A stretch of DNA of 64,000 bases from Denitrobacterium detoxificans (GTDB lineage: Bacteria; Actinomycetota; Coriobacteriia; Coriobacteriales; Eggerthellaceae): NCBI RefSeq assembly GCF_015062615.1, contig NZ_SUUH01000002.1, positions 248,001 through 312,000 on the forward strand, written 5' to 3'. Made by a program: the position numbers and the translations under genes. The notes beneath the pieces are model-generated. The model saw only the letters and a list, made by a program, of their open reading frames with translations. It had not been told where the DNA came from and ran no database searches. Position 1 is the stretch's first letter. The number at the start of each line of letters is the position of its first letter. Shown piece by piece: positions 9,033 through 17,007 of this stretch.

Positions 9033-10511
9033 CTAGGCGAGCGCCTCGTTTGCGGCGTTGGCGCCAGCGAAGCGACCTGAGGTGTAGCTGAAGTTCAGAC
9101 CGCAGCCACCAGCCTGGTAATTCTGGTAGATGAAGGTGCCGCAGCACACTTCGCCCGCGGAGTACAGGCCGGGAATGACGTTGCCGTCGTTGTCGAGCAC
9201 CTGGAAGTCGGTGTTGGTCTGCAGGCCGCCAAACGTTCCGTGCGTGCAAACGCCCATGGTGAGCACGTAGTAGGGGGCCTTGGTGTGCGGGCTGAGCATT
9301 TCTGCCTTCTTGTGGAACAGGGTGTCTTCGCCGGCTTCCGCCATGGCGTTGTAGGCGTCCCACGCCTGCTGCGTAGCAGAAGCGTCGATGCCCAGCTTGG
9401 CGGCCGCTTCCTCAACGGTATCGCCCTGGGCGAAGATGCCCATTTCCAGGCCATGCTGGAAGCTGCCCTTTTGGGCGTCCTTCAGCGCGTCGACCATGTC
9501 CTGGTCGTAGATGGCATAGAAGTGCTGGTCGGGGTACTTGGCGACCGTGTAGAAGATGAAATGGGATTCGCCGGCTTCGTTGGCGAAGCGCTCGCCCTGG
9601 GAGTTCACCCACAGCGTGTTCTTGTTGATGAGGGAGGACTGGCCCGGGTCGACCTGGCATGCCAGGATACCGTTCACGCCGCCGTTGCCGTAGTAGGCAG
9701 CGCCAGCGTCCATGCCCATGCGTACGCCGTCGCCGGTAAGGCCCACGCCCACCTCGGTGTAGACGCCCTCGAAGTCGGGGCAGTATTGCTCGATCATCTG
9801 CTCGTTGCGCGCGAAGCCGCCGCTGGCCACGATGACGGTCTTGGCGTTGTAAATCTCGACGCCCTTGTCGGTGCGCGTCTTTACGCTTACGATGCGGCCG
9901 GATTCATCCTTGATGAGTGCTTCGGCGGCGCAGTTGAAGCGGAATTCGGCGCCATTGCCGTCGGCAAGTGCGCGGACGGCGGTCAGCGCGTCGATTGCGG
10001 CGTTGGCGCACATGTGGCCACGCTGCACCTTGTCGGTGCCGTTGCCCTTGATGGTGTCCTTGAACGGTACCTTCAGGTCCTCGCGTAGCCAGTCGATGGT
10101 CTCGCCGGCGTGGTCGGCCATGAAGCGATTCATTTCGGCGCTTACGTACTGGCCGCCGCTCTTCATGAAGTAGTTGTACAGGTCTTCGGGGGTGTCCTCG
10201 ATGCCCAGCTCCTTCTGCTGTACCGTGCCGGAACCGTAGAACGTACCCAGCGCCAGCGAGCTCGAGCCGCCCTGCCATGCAAGCTTCTCCAGGCAGATGG
10301 TCTTGGCGCCCGTCTGTGCGGCGAAGGCTGCGGCCGACGTGCCGGCGCCACCGCTGCCGATGATTACGACATCATAGTCGTGCGTGGCGGCAATCTTTTC
10401 AGCATCGCGAAAGCCCGAAAGCGTTGCGAATGCTGCGGCGGAGATAACGCTCATGCCCATGAGGCCCGCGAACGAGCGTCGCGAAATATGACGCGAGGTA
10501 ATGTTGTCCAT
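9033..10511 (-). CDS. Tat-exported FAD-dependent reductase (fumarate-reductase flavoprotein-like)
   Basis: This extracytoplasmic flavoprotein has 492 residues. The start is ATG at 10511 (MDNITSRHISRRSF), six bases after GGAAGGA. An in-frame GTG 15 bases upstream falls inside that ribosome-binding site and is rejected. A Tat motif (SRRSFAGL) and hydrophobic segment precede the FAD Rossmann motif (YDVVIIGSGGAGTSAA). The capping/active-site region reads GVCTHGTFGGLQTN, followed by GLYSAGEV, then a Tyr/Gly-rich end (YQNYQAGGCGLNFSYTSG). No FMN-binding domain is present. The convergent LuxR gene at 7286 is the likely regulator. Enzymes of this family in related bacteria reduce dietary or host acceptors; the substrate here is unknown. 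Confidence 0.9.
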   Translation of the reverse strand: MDNITSRHISRRSFAGLMGMSVISAAAFATLSGFRDAEKIAATHDYDVVIIGSGGAGTSAAAFAAQTGAKTICLEKLAWQGGSSSLALGTFYGSGTVQQKELGIEDTPEDLYNYFMKSGGQYVSAEMNRFMADHAGETIDWLREDLKVPFKDTIKGNGTDKVQRGHMCANAAIDALTAVRALADGNGAEFRFNCAAEALIKDESGRIVSVKTRTDKGVEIYNAKTVIVASGGFARNEQMIEQYCPDFEGVYTEVGVGLTGDGVRMGMDAGAAYYGNGGVNGILACQVDPGQSSLINKNTLWVNSQGERFANEAGESHFIFYTVAKYPDQHFYAIYDQDMVDALKDAQKGSFQHGLEMGIFAQGDTVEEAAAKLGIDASATQQAWDAYNAMAEAGEDTLFHKKAEMLSPHTKAPYYVLTMGVCTHGTFGGLQTNTDFQVLDNDGNVIPGLYSAGEVCCGTFIYQNYQAGGCGLNFSYTSGRFAGANAANEALA

Positions 10512-10678
10512 GTTGTTCCTTCCCACTGACCCGCTGTGCGCGGTGTCCCTTCTGTGGCTCTTACGCTATGCGCTTGCGCGTGGGGCATGCAGACACGTTG
10601 GCGGGTGGAATGGGGAAATAGGGCGGGTGGTTTTTCGGGTGGGGAGGTTTTATCAGGGCTTATGCCTGGGTTGACTGG
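10512..10678. other. First part of the 610-base gap between flavoprotein and rpmE
   Basis: The gap 10512-11121 holds the flavoprotein promoter region, a G-rich stretch around 10600-10680, the structured repeat at 10679-10910, about 150 featureless bases, and the rpmE promoter. No gene was found; short open frames here have no ribosome-binding site or recognisable motif. Confidence 0.4.
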
Positions 10679-10910
10679 GCTGGCAAGGGGAGGCCCTCTG
10701 CGGCACCGCTCCGCTGCTCGCGTGGCTTAGGCCCCGCACGGGCCTAAGCCTACGCTCGTGCGCTGCGCTGGCTCATGCTTTTACTCGCTCCGTTTGTGGT
10801 TGGGGCTGGAGATGCGTGAAGCTGCGCTTCCCGCCCCCTACGCCGCATCCCAAATGTAGCGCGTATAGAGAATGCTTTCACAGTGCCGCAGAGGGCCTCC
10901 CCTTGCCAGC
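10679..10910 (+). repeat. Structured repeat A1 (long-stem element, family A)
   Basis: A 232-bp element bounded by a perfect 28-bp inverted repeat (10679-10706 / 10883-10910). Inside are hairpin 1 (GGCTTAGGCCC / GGGCCTAAGCC at 10724-10750), a linker containing GCTCGTGCGCT and TCATGCTTT, a degenerate hairpin 2 whose left arm no longer pairs well, and the tail TGCTTTCACAGTG. It shares the linker, tail and hairpin-2 tip (GAAGCTGCGCTTC) with A2, but the outer-arm sequence is different. It lies between divergent genes (9033 minus, rpmE plus), unlike the other copies, which follow a gene. Confidence 0.85.
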
Positions 10911-11058
10911 ATGGCAACCTGGTGGCATGAGCCCTGCGGGTGAAAATGCGAGTCGGGGGTGCGGGGGCAAGGGACGGGGTTTGTTCATCCTGGAGTGGGG
11001 CACAGTGCGAAGCTACATGTGAAGGAGCCGCGTTTTTCACCCATGGTTGCGCATATCG

Positions 11059-11067
11059 TGCTATAGT
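11059..11067 (+). promoter_or_regulatory. Probable rpmE promoter (extended -10)
   Basis: TGCTATAGT is an extended -10 box (TGn + TATAGT) 55 bases before the rpmE start. No good -35 hexamer is seen at 16-18 bases upstream, which is acceptable for extended -10 promoters. Confidence 0.45.
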
Positions 11068-11121
11068 GGCCAGGTTGTCATAAGCCTTGTATGGAAACCA
11101 AGGCGCATGAAGGAGAGAAAC

Positions 11122-11556
11122 ATGAAAAAGGGTATCCATCCCGAGTACGTGGACTGCACGGTCACCTGCACCTGCGGTAACACGTTCCAGACCCGCTCCA
11201 CCAAGCCCGAGCTGAAAATCGACATCTGCAACGCTTGCCATCCGTTCTTCACCGGTCAGCAGAAGCTGATCGACACCGGTGGTCGCGTCCAGCGCTTCAC
11301 CGACAAGTTCGGTTCCGCTCGCGAAACCGTTGCTGCTCGCGAAGCCGCCAAGAAGGCCAAGCGTGCCGAGGAAGTCGCCGCTGCCGAGGCCGCCAAGAAG
11401 GCCGAGCGCGAGGCAAAGGCTGCCAAGAAGGCCGAGCGTGCTGCTGAATTCGCCAAGAAGGCTGCTGAGGCCGAGGCTAAGGCTGCCAAGGAAGCTGAAG
11501 CTGCTGCCGCTGCTGCTCCTGCTGAAGAGGCTGTCGCTGAAGAAGCCGCTGAATAA
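11122..11556 (+). CDS. rpmE: Ribosomal protein bL31 with long Ala/Lys/Glu-rich C-terminal tail
   Basis: This is large-subunit ribosomal protein L31, zinc-ribbon type. The start ATG 11122 follows AGGAGAG. Residues 1-70 match normal bL31 (MKKGIHPEYVDC, CTCGNTFQTRSTKPEL, ICNACHPFFTGQQKLIDTGG); zinc ligands are Cys16, Cys18, Cys36 and Cys39. The protein is 144 residues, about twice the usual 70-80. The extra part is a repetitive AAKKAERE-like sequence predicted to be helical or disordered and ending in an acidic Ala-rich segment. The tail is of unknown role; similar Lys/Ala tails occur on other nucleic-acid-binding proteins in this window. An extended -10 promoter precedes it and a terminator follows. 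Confidence 0.95.
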   Translation: MKKGIHPEYVDCTVTCTCGNTFQTRSTKPELKIDICNACHPFFTGQQKLIDTGGRVQRFTDKFGSARETVAAREAAKKAKRAEEVAAAEAAKKAEREAKAAKKAERAAEFAKKAAEAEAKAAKEAEAAAAAAPAEEAVAEEAAE

Positions 11557-11581
11557 GCTTCTCGCTTATATCTACCTGTAC

Positions 11582-11614
11582 GAGGGCGAAGGGTTTATCC
11601 TTCGCTCTCTTTTT
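11582..11614 (+). terminator. Rho-independent terminator of rpmE
   Basis: Stem GAGGGCGAAGG / CCTTCGCTCTC (one mismatch) with a 6-nt loop, running into TTTTT. It lies 26 bases after the rpmE stop. Confidence 0.88.
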
Positions 11615-11633
11615 GTTGTTGGTGCTCGTTGAG

Positions 11634-11867
11634 GCCGGCCCGGGGTTTCCTATCGGGGGCACCGCTCCGCTGCTCGCGTGGCTTAGGCCCCGCACGGGCC
11701 TAAGCCTACGCTCGTGCGCTGCGCTGGCTCATGCTTTTACTTGCGCTGTTTGGGATGCGGCGTAGATATGCGTGAAGCTGCGCTTCCCGCCCCCTACGCC
11801 GCATCCCAAACGTAGCGCGTATAGAGAATGCTTTCACAGTGCCCCCGATAGGAAACCCCGGGCCGGC
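11634..11867 (+). repeat. Structured repeat A2 (long-stem element, family A)
   Basis: A 234-bp element bounded by a perfect 29-bp inverted repeat (11634-11662 / 11839-11867) that is unrelated in sequence to the arms of A1. Inside are the same hairpin 1 as A1, the linker with GCTCGTGCGCT and TCATGCTTT, a well-formed hairpin 2 (stem TTTGGGATGCGGCGTAG and its complement, tip GAAGCTGCGCTTC) and the tail TGCTTTCACAGTG. It begins 20 bases after the rpmE terminator, in the rpmE sense orientation. Confidence 0.88.
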
Positions 11868-12003
11868 TTTCTCCCGCTCAATAAGATGGCTGATGGAAAC
11901 CCTTCGCCCTACCAGCCGCAAGAGCGGGAAGCTTCTTCCTCTAATAAACCGTTGTTCCGATTGGGGATCGGTTTCATATGGAATACTGCACCAACCTAAA
12001 TAA
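11868..12003. other. Gap between repeats A2 and A3
   Basis: About 136 bases of unique sequence. It contains a TTTCATATGG motif at 11972-11981 that also occurs in the operator at 29180. No gene is seen. From 12004 the sequence is part of the 893-bp direct repeat. Confidence 0.35.
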
Positions 12004-12896
12004 CGGTTTACAGAGGTCCTGCGTGCCCTCCCTCTCCGATGCACGATCGGGTTGCTCGGTTCGCAGCCTGCGAAGACGTGGGGTGGGCGTGGAGCACCAT
12101 CTGCGATTAGCCTGGGGCGGCGAGCAACGCGATGCCGCCCGCAAGAAGGTCCACCTCCGAGTCTGGCAGCGCGTTCTACCCCTGCTCGTATGGACTCGCG
12201 AGGGCGGCGCGCCCGCTCCCCGTAGGGGGCACTGTGAAAGCAAAAAGAAGCGCTGAACTTGGGGTTTGCTCAATGGGGGAGGAAGCGAAGCTTTCGACTA
12301 ATCATTGAGCAAACCCCAAGCAGCGCAAGTGAAAGCATGAACCAGCGAGCGCACGAGCATGGCGCTTCCCCTTGCGAATGGAAGGGGGCACGCGCGGCGT
12401 AACCGTGCGTGCCCCCATGCGTCCAGTTATATGCGCCATGCGAGCAGCGGAGCGGGTGCCCCGGAGGGGAGCGGGCGCGCCGCCCCCGGAGAGCTCCAAC
12501 TTAGGAAAGGGCGTAGAAGGCGATGCCCTCGGCATTCCAGCCTGCAGCCTCGACGTTGCTCGCCTCGGTCAGGCTGGTCGTGAACAGGTGGCACACCGTG
12601 CCCGGGTTCGGATTGTACAGGCGGCGCACCGGCGAGCCGTTGGCCGGGTCGGCGGAGAGGAAGGCCACGCCCTCGTCGTTCCAGCCGCCCTTCACGAGCG
12701 CGTCGCGCTCGGCTGCGCTCGTGGTGTAGTGGTGCCCGCCCACTACCGGGTTGTACACGCGGTAGACGGGGTCGCCCTTCTGCGAGGGGGCCACGAACGC
12801 CACGCCCTCGTCGCGCCATCCGGCCTCGATGACGATCTGGCGTTCCTCGGCGCTCGTGGTGTATAGGTGGTCGCCCGAGCCCGGGTTGTACAGGCG
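12004..12896. repeat. 893-bp direct repeat, copy 1
   Basis: Bases 12004-12896 match 17008-17900 at a constant offset of 5004 with only two differences seen by eye (at 12846 and 12867 region). The repeat spans about 200 bases of non-coding sequence, structured repeat A3, and the last 396 bases of the giant secreted-protein gene, including its stop. Identity this high in a coding tail plus non-coding DNA points to a recent segmental duplication or gene conversion. Recombination between copies would delete exactly 5004 bp and one gene. Confidence 0.93.
12202..12485 (-). repeat. Structured repeat A3 (family A, minus orientation)
   Basis: A 284-bp element with outer arms 12202-12232 / 12456-12485: 20 bp perfect (GGGCGGCGCGCCCGCTCCCC on the plus strand), then an imperfect inner part. 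Read on the minus strand it has, in the same order as A1 and A2: CGCTCCGCTGCTCGC, hairpin 1 with a new stem (GGGGGCACGC / GCGTGCCCCC), the linker GCTCGTGCGCT plus TCATGCTTT, hairpin 2 with a new perfect 18-bp stem (CTTGGGGTTTGCTCAATG) but the same tip (GAAGC/GCTTC core), and the tail TGCTTTCACAGTGCC. It starts 15 bases after the stop of the gene at 12501, in its sense orientation. Confidence 0.85.
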
Positions 12897-15800
12897 CCAT
12901 ACGCTCACCGCCGTAATTTCGGGCTCGTCTTCGCCCTTCGCCTGGGCCAGCAATTCCTCGTACGTGTCGTTAGCGGCGTTGTTGCCATTCTCGGCAAGCA
13001 TGCCGTTTACCAGGTTGCGCTCGTCCTGCGACATGCGTGTCCATTCTTCTTCGCCTGCCAGAATGTTCGGCTTGTTGGAGTCGGTTACGCCCGTGACCAG
13101 GCTGCCGTCTTCGGTAAGATACGTCTGCGCGAACAGGATGGCGCGCGAGTACGTGTACAGGCCCTCGTATGTGTCGAACGGGTCCTGGTTGCCATTGACG
13201 GCAAGGGTTGCGTTTACGAGGTTCTGCTCTTCGGTGGTCAGGTCGTTCCAGGCTGCATTGCCGCTGATTACCTTCGCGGCCGTGTCGGCGCTGGGCTCGG
13301 AGATGACCTCGTCGTTCTTGGCGAGGTACGTGTCCACGAAGTCCTGTGCGTTTGCGACCTGCTCTTGTGCTGCTGCCAGCAGCTCGGGGTAGGTGTCGTA
13401 TGCCTCGGAGTTGCCGTTCGCAGCCAGCGCGTCATTCACGACGGTCTGCGTGTCAGCGGACAGGCCGTCCCAAGCATCGGCGCCAGAAACAATTTGCGCG
13501 TTGTTCTCTGCGGTAGGCGTCTTGAAGATGCCATTGTCGCCCGTAAGGTAGGTATCGATGAAGGCGTTCGCGGGTTCGCGAATTGCGGTGGCTGCTGTAA
13601 GCAGCTCAGGATAGGTGTCGTTGTACGCGTTGTTTCCGTTTGCGGTCAGCTGCGCGTTCACCACTGCCTTCGAGGCGTCGGAGAGCGCATCCCAGGGTTC
13701 GGAGCCCATGATGATCTTCGAGCAGTTAGCTGCTGTGGCTGATGTATAGATAACCTCGTCATCGGTGAGGAACAGGCTCGTGAAGAGCGTACCCGCGGTT
13801 GCCGTTGCCAGCAGCTCGGGGTACGTGTCGGCACCCTCCGCGTTGCCGTTCTTGGTAAGCATCTGATTCACGTGCTCTTGCTGAACGTCAGAGAGAGCAT
13901 CCCATGCGTCGGAACCCGAGATGATTTGCTCGTAGTTGGTGCCATTGACGTCGGAGAAGATATTTGCGCCGTCCTTCAGATACGTGCTCACGAAGGTATC
14001 GGCGGGGGAGTAGTCGATGGTGCCGGAATCGCCCGCAGGGCTTCCCGCGCCACCTGCGCCTGCGGTGCCGTTCACGGAGGAGCCACCCGCACCACCTGCG
14101 CCCGTGTCGCCCTTGGTGGAGAGACCACCCGCGCCACCTGCGCCTGCGGAGCCATTAGTGGAATTGCCACCCGTGCCACCGGCGCCGCCGGCGCCCTCGT
14201 TAGAGGTGCCGCCCGTACCGCCTGCGCCGCCATCACCATCGGTTGAGGAGCCGCCAGCGCCGCCCGCGCCACCATCGCCGGTGTCGGACGAGCCGCCATT
14301 GCCGCCATCGCCACCGTTGCCAGAAATGGAATTACCGCCATCGCCACCCGTGCCGCCTGCGGCTGTGAGCGAACTACCGCCCGCACCGCCTGCGCCACCA
14401 GCTCCGCTTTCGGCCGAGCCGCCGTCGCCGCCGGATCCTCCGGATACCTCGCCGCCGGTGACTTCAACGTCGCAAAGGGAGGAAATGCCCGTGCCACCGT
14501 TGCCACCGTCGCCGCCGTCGGTGCTGCCTGTGGCGTCGCCGCCATTGCCGCCCGCGCCGCCCGAGATCTCGCCATCGGAGACGGCTACGGTCGACGTGGT
14601 CGCGATGCCGTCGCCGCCATCGCCACCGTCGGAGCCATTTTCGCCGTCGGTTCCGTCACCGCCCGCAACCGAGCCGCCGGTTACGTTCACGACCGTATCG
14701 CCGGAGATGCCATCTCCGCCATCGGTGCTTGCTACTTCCGACGTTCCGCCCTCGACGGATCCGCTCGTCACGTTAACCGTGCCCGAGCCACCACTGGCGG
14801 TGGCGATGCCATCGCCCGACGCTCCGCCAGCCGTAATCGACTTGCCGCCGCGTACCGTGGCGTCCGCGCCAACGGTTACGCGCGTGCCTGTGCCTTCGAT
14901 GGTGATGCCGTTGCCGCCCGTGGTGCCGTTGCCGCCTTGAACCAGGCCATTTTCAAGCGAGAGCAGGACGCGATCGCCTATGGTCAGGCCAGCCGTGCCG
15001 CTTTCCGTGGTGGAGGAGGCGCCCAGGATGGAATGGCCGTCCAGGTCAACGTTAACGGTGATGCCCGCATTGCTCTGCAGCTCGGCGAGCGTGATGTCGG
15101 CTGCATTGATGTCCTGCTTGAGCGTGACGCTCCACGTGCCCGCCGTGCCGTCCCATGTGACGGCGATCTCGTTGCTTTCCCAAGCTGCGTCATCGCCCGT
15201 GCCGTTCTGCGGATTGGCAACGAACATGCGCGCGACGCTTTCGGCGTCTCCGATGCGTGCCCACTTGGGGTAGAGCGTAAGAGCGGCCGTGGAAATGGAC
15301 CACGTACCATCGTTGGCGATGTATCCCGTCGTGGGCGTGGCTAGGGCTAGCGTGCCGTCGGCATTTGCGAAGAGCGTGTCGCACGTCTCTTCGAGGTACC
15401 AGCCTTGGAACGTGGCGCCGCTTGCTGTGGGCACGGCGAACGTGCTGCCAGCGGAATCCTCGCCATTGGTGATGGTTTCGTCGCCGATGCCCTGCGTGGC
15501 GTAGGTAATCGCCACCTCATGCGGGTGCGCTACGTTACCCGTGATGGCCGTGGCCGATGAGCTCGATTCGCCCGTGGCCTTGCAATACAGGTAATACCCA
15601 GCGTCGTCGGCAGTGGGAGTGTAGCTAGAAGTGGTGGCTCCGTCGATGGCCGTGCCATTCGTGATGTCGCCCGCCATTTCCGTGCGATACCACTGGTAAG
15701 TAACGTAACTGGCATTCGCCGGGGCGACTGTGGCTGTAATGGCCGTAGCACCGTAGCCGTAATACGGCTGGTCACTGCTGAGTGTTAGCCCCGTAACGGG

Positions 15801-16835
15801 AACCGGTGCCTTGATGATTTCGCTTGGGTCGTTTGAGAATTCGACTTGCCCCTCCGCTTCGCCTACGTATCCGGGGTCGTCGTTTCCGTATCCGCCGAAT
15901 TCTATAAATATGTTATTCGCGTCCCAGGGCTCGGTTACCATCCATGTTCTGTCAAAGTAGGTGAATATGTAGCCCCATGGACTGCTTTCACTGTAGCTGG
16001 GCTCCCCTGATTTCCAGTTTTCGAAACCGATTTCGGAACAGGGCTTCCCTGCTTCTGGCCCACATGCCCAGTAGTATGCGGTGTTGGAGTGGTCATTTGG
16101 TAGCGAGGCGGTGCTTGAGCTTAGGGTGACATTGTCGTTTGCTCGCGTGCCGTTAAACAAGGCTCTTGTGCAGCCCAACCATGCAAGGCCATACCCACCT
16201 TGGTCCAAAATCATTTTATCTTCATCTGCACTGGTTATGGTTGCAAGGTAGCCCGTGCGGCCCATGATGCTATAGTTCCTTGCCATGTTGTATGCATTGA
16301 ACCAGTTAGCCGTTTGGCCGTTAATGCTTATGTAGAAGTGCTCATAGAAAGCACCCGTTCCTACGGCCTGAATTATGGTTCCGCTGGGTAAAGATGTGTT
16401 TCGAGTCGATAAGGTGATGCGTGGCTTTTGCGTTGCGTTTGCAGATGGCAATACGAATTTGACCCCCCGAAGAGATGCTTGAATTTGATTGCTGCTCGTT
16501 CCTTCTTTAAATGTGGCTATTATCGTTCTGAGCGATGAGTCATAGTTGATTTCCTGAACGATATTGCTATTCCATCCATCTCCAAGATCAAGGCTGCCCT
16601 TATCTAGCGATATGATAATTGTTCTGAATGAGGTGTTATCGGGGGCCTGTACGGTCAGATTAGGCAGCTTATAGCTTTGGCCATTGTCAAGTCGATATGG
16701 CTCTCCTAGCTTGATGCCATCGTCGGCCCATGCGCTTTGTGTTCCCACGAACATGCATGCCGCAGCAAGCAACGATGCGCAAAATAGCGCGATGAGATAG
16801 AACGCAGGATTCTTGCGGCAGGTGTACCTTTCCAT
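12501..16835 (-). CDS. Giant secreted protein: lectin-like, glycine-rich and helical-repeat regions, DUF5648 C-terminus
   Basis: A 1444-residue exported protein. The start ATG 16835 (MERYTCRKN) has a GAGGGGG ribosome-binding site; the Sec signal peptide probably ends at AWA-DD (about residue 39). In order it has an N-terminal beta region, a C-type-lectin-like domain (YLATITSADEDK, YYWACGPEAG, IFIEFGGYGNDDPG), an Ig-like domain (VTYQWYRTE), an InlB-like strand (FQGWYLEETC), a right-handed-helix-like segment, and about 230 residues of GGAGGAGG-type repeats resembling mycobacterial PE_PGRS sequence. Then come five helical repeats of about 64 residues (YPELLATAT), and three DUF5648 repeats (RLYNPGSGDHLYTT). 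No LPXTG sorting signal is seen. Probably a surface adhesin; the C-terminal 130 residues are virtually identical to those of 17505-22286. Confidence 0.88.
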   Translation of the reverse strand: MERYTCRKNPAFYLIALFCASLLAAACMFVGTQSAWADDGIKLGEPYRLDNGQSYKLPNLTVQAPDNTSFRTIIISLDKGSLDLGDGWNSNIVQEINYDSSLRTIIATFKEGTSSNQIQASLRGVKFVLPSANATQKPRITLSTRNTSLPSGTIIQAVGTGAFYEHFYISINGQTANWFNAYNMARNYSIMGRTGYLATITSADEDKMILDQGGYGLAWLGCTRALFNGTRANDNVTLSSSTASLPNDHSNTAYYWACGPEAGKPCSEIGFENWKSGEPSYSESSPWGYIFTYFDRTWMVTEPWDANNIFIEFGGYGNDDPGYVGEAEGQVEFSNDPSEIIKAPVPVTGLTLSSDQPYYGYGATAITATVAPANASYVTYQWYRTEMAGDITNGTAIDGATTSSYTPTADDAGYYLYCKATGESSSSATAITGNVAHPHEVAITYATQGIGDETITNGEDSAGSTFAVPTASGATFQGWYLEETCDTLFANADGTLALATPTTGYIANDGTWSISTAALTLYPKWARIGDAESVARMFVANPQNGTGDDAAWESNEIAVTWDGTAGTWSVTLKQDINAADITLAELQSNAGITVNVDLDGHSILGASSTTESGTAGLTIGDRVLLSLENGLVQGGNGTTGGNGITIEGTGTRVTVGADATVRGGKSITAGGASGDGIATASGGSGTVNVTSGSVEGGTSEVASTDGGDGISGDTVVNVTGGSVAGGDGTDGENGSDGGDGGDGIATTSTVAVSDGEISGGAGGNGGDATGSTDGGDGGNGGTGISSLCDVEVTGGEVSGGSGGDGGSAESGAGGAGGAGGSSLTAAGGTGGDGGNSISGNGGDGGNGGSSDTGDGGAGGAGGSSTDGDGGAGGTGGTSNEGAGGAGGTGGNSTNGSAGAGGAGGLSTKGDTGAGGAGGSSVNGTAGAGGAGSPAGDSGTIDYSPADTFVSTYLKDGANIFSDVNGTNYEQIISGSDAWDALSDVQQEHVNQMLTKNGNAEGADTYPELLATATAGTLFTSLFLTDDEVIYTSATAANCSKIIMGSEPWDALSDASKAVVNAQLTANGNNAYNDTYPELLTAATAIREPANAFIDTYLTGDNGIFKTPTAENNAQIVSGADAWDGLSADTQTVVNDALAANGNSEAYDTYPELLAAAQEQVANAQDFVDTYLAKNDEVISEPSADTAAKVISGNAAWNDLTTEEQNLVNATLAVNGNQDPFDTYEGLYTYSRAILFAQTYLTEDGSLVTGVTDSNKPNILAGEEEWTRMSQDERNLVNGMLAENGNNAANDTYEELLAQAKGEDEPEITAVSVWRLYNPGSGDHLYTTSAEERQIVIEAGWRDEGVAFVAPSQKGDPVYRVYNPVVGGHHYTTSAAERDALVKGGWNDEGVAFLSADPANGSPVRRLYNPNPGTVCHLFTTSLTEASNVEAAGWNAEGIAFYALS

Positions 16836-17007
16836 GGCGAATACCCCCTCGACCGGATACCCGGGCAACCTAACGACCCCAGACATATGCCACAAGCTTA
16901 CTAGCATTCACTTAAATGGCGCAACTCCATATCACCAGCTGAAATGCACACGTAAAGTAACGCCCCGATACTGCATCGGGATGGATTGCGTTCTCAATCG
17001 GATTCCC
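16836..17007. other. Upstream region of the giant gene at 12501
   Basis: The gap 16836-17504 (669 bases) contains about 170 unique bases that should hold the promoter of the gene at 12501, then the 893-bp repeat copy 2, with structured repeat A4. An ACATATG core at 16885 resembles other sites upstream of exported or respiratory genes. No gene is seen. Confidence 0.35.

Noticed and set aside
9033..10526. Upstream GTG at 10526 as start of the flavoprotein
   Set aside because: The GTG is part of the sequence that forms the GGAAGGA ribosome-binding site for the ATG at 10511.
11634..11867. Interpretation of the structured repeats as ordinary MITEs or REP elements
   Set aside because: MITEs share terminal inverted repeats between copies and REPs are much shorter; here the arms differ in every independent copy while internal loops are conserved. 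Target-site duplications were not seen.
11974..12273. Short frames in the non-coding part of the 893-bp repeat (also at 16912-17277)
   Set aside because: No ribosome-binding site, Arg/Ser-rich composition and no motif; their identity in both copies is explained by the segmental duplication.
12202..12485. Interpretation as a CRISPR array or attachment site
   Set aside because: There are no regularly spaced identical repeats with unique spacers, and no integrase or cas gene nearby.
14017..14940. A Pro-rich plus-strand frame of 307 codons (PPAPPAPPSP repeats)
   Set aside because: It is the complement of the GGAGGAGG-type repeats of the giant gene at 12501; the same applies to 19474-20496 opposite the second giant.
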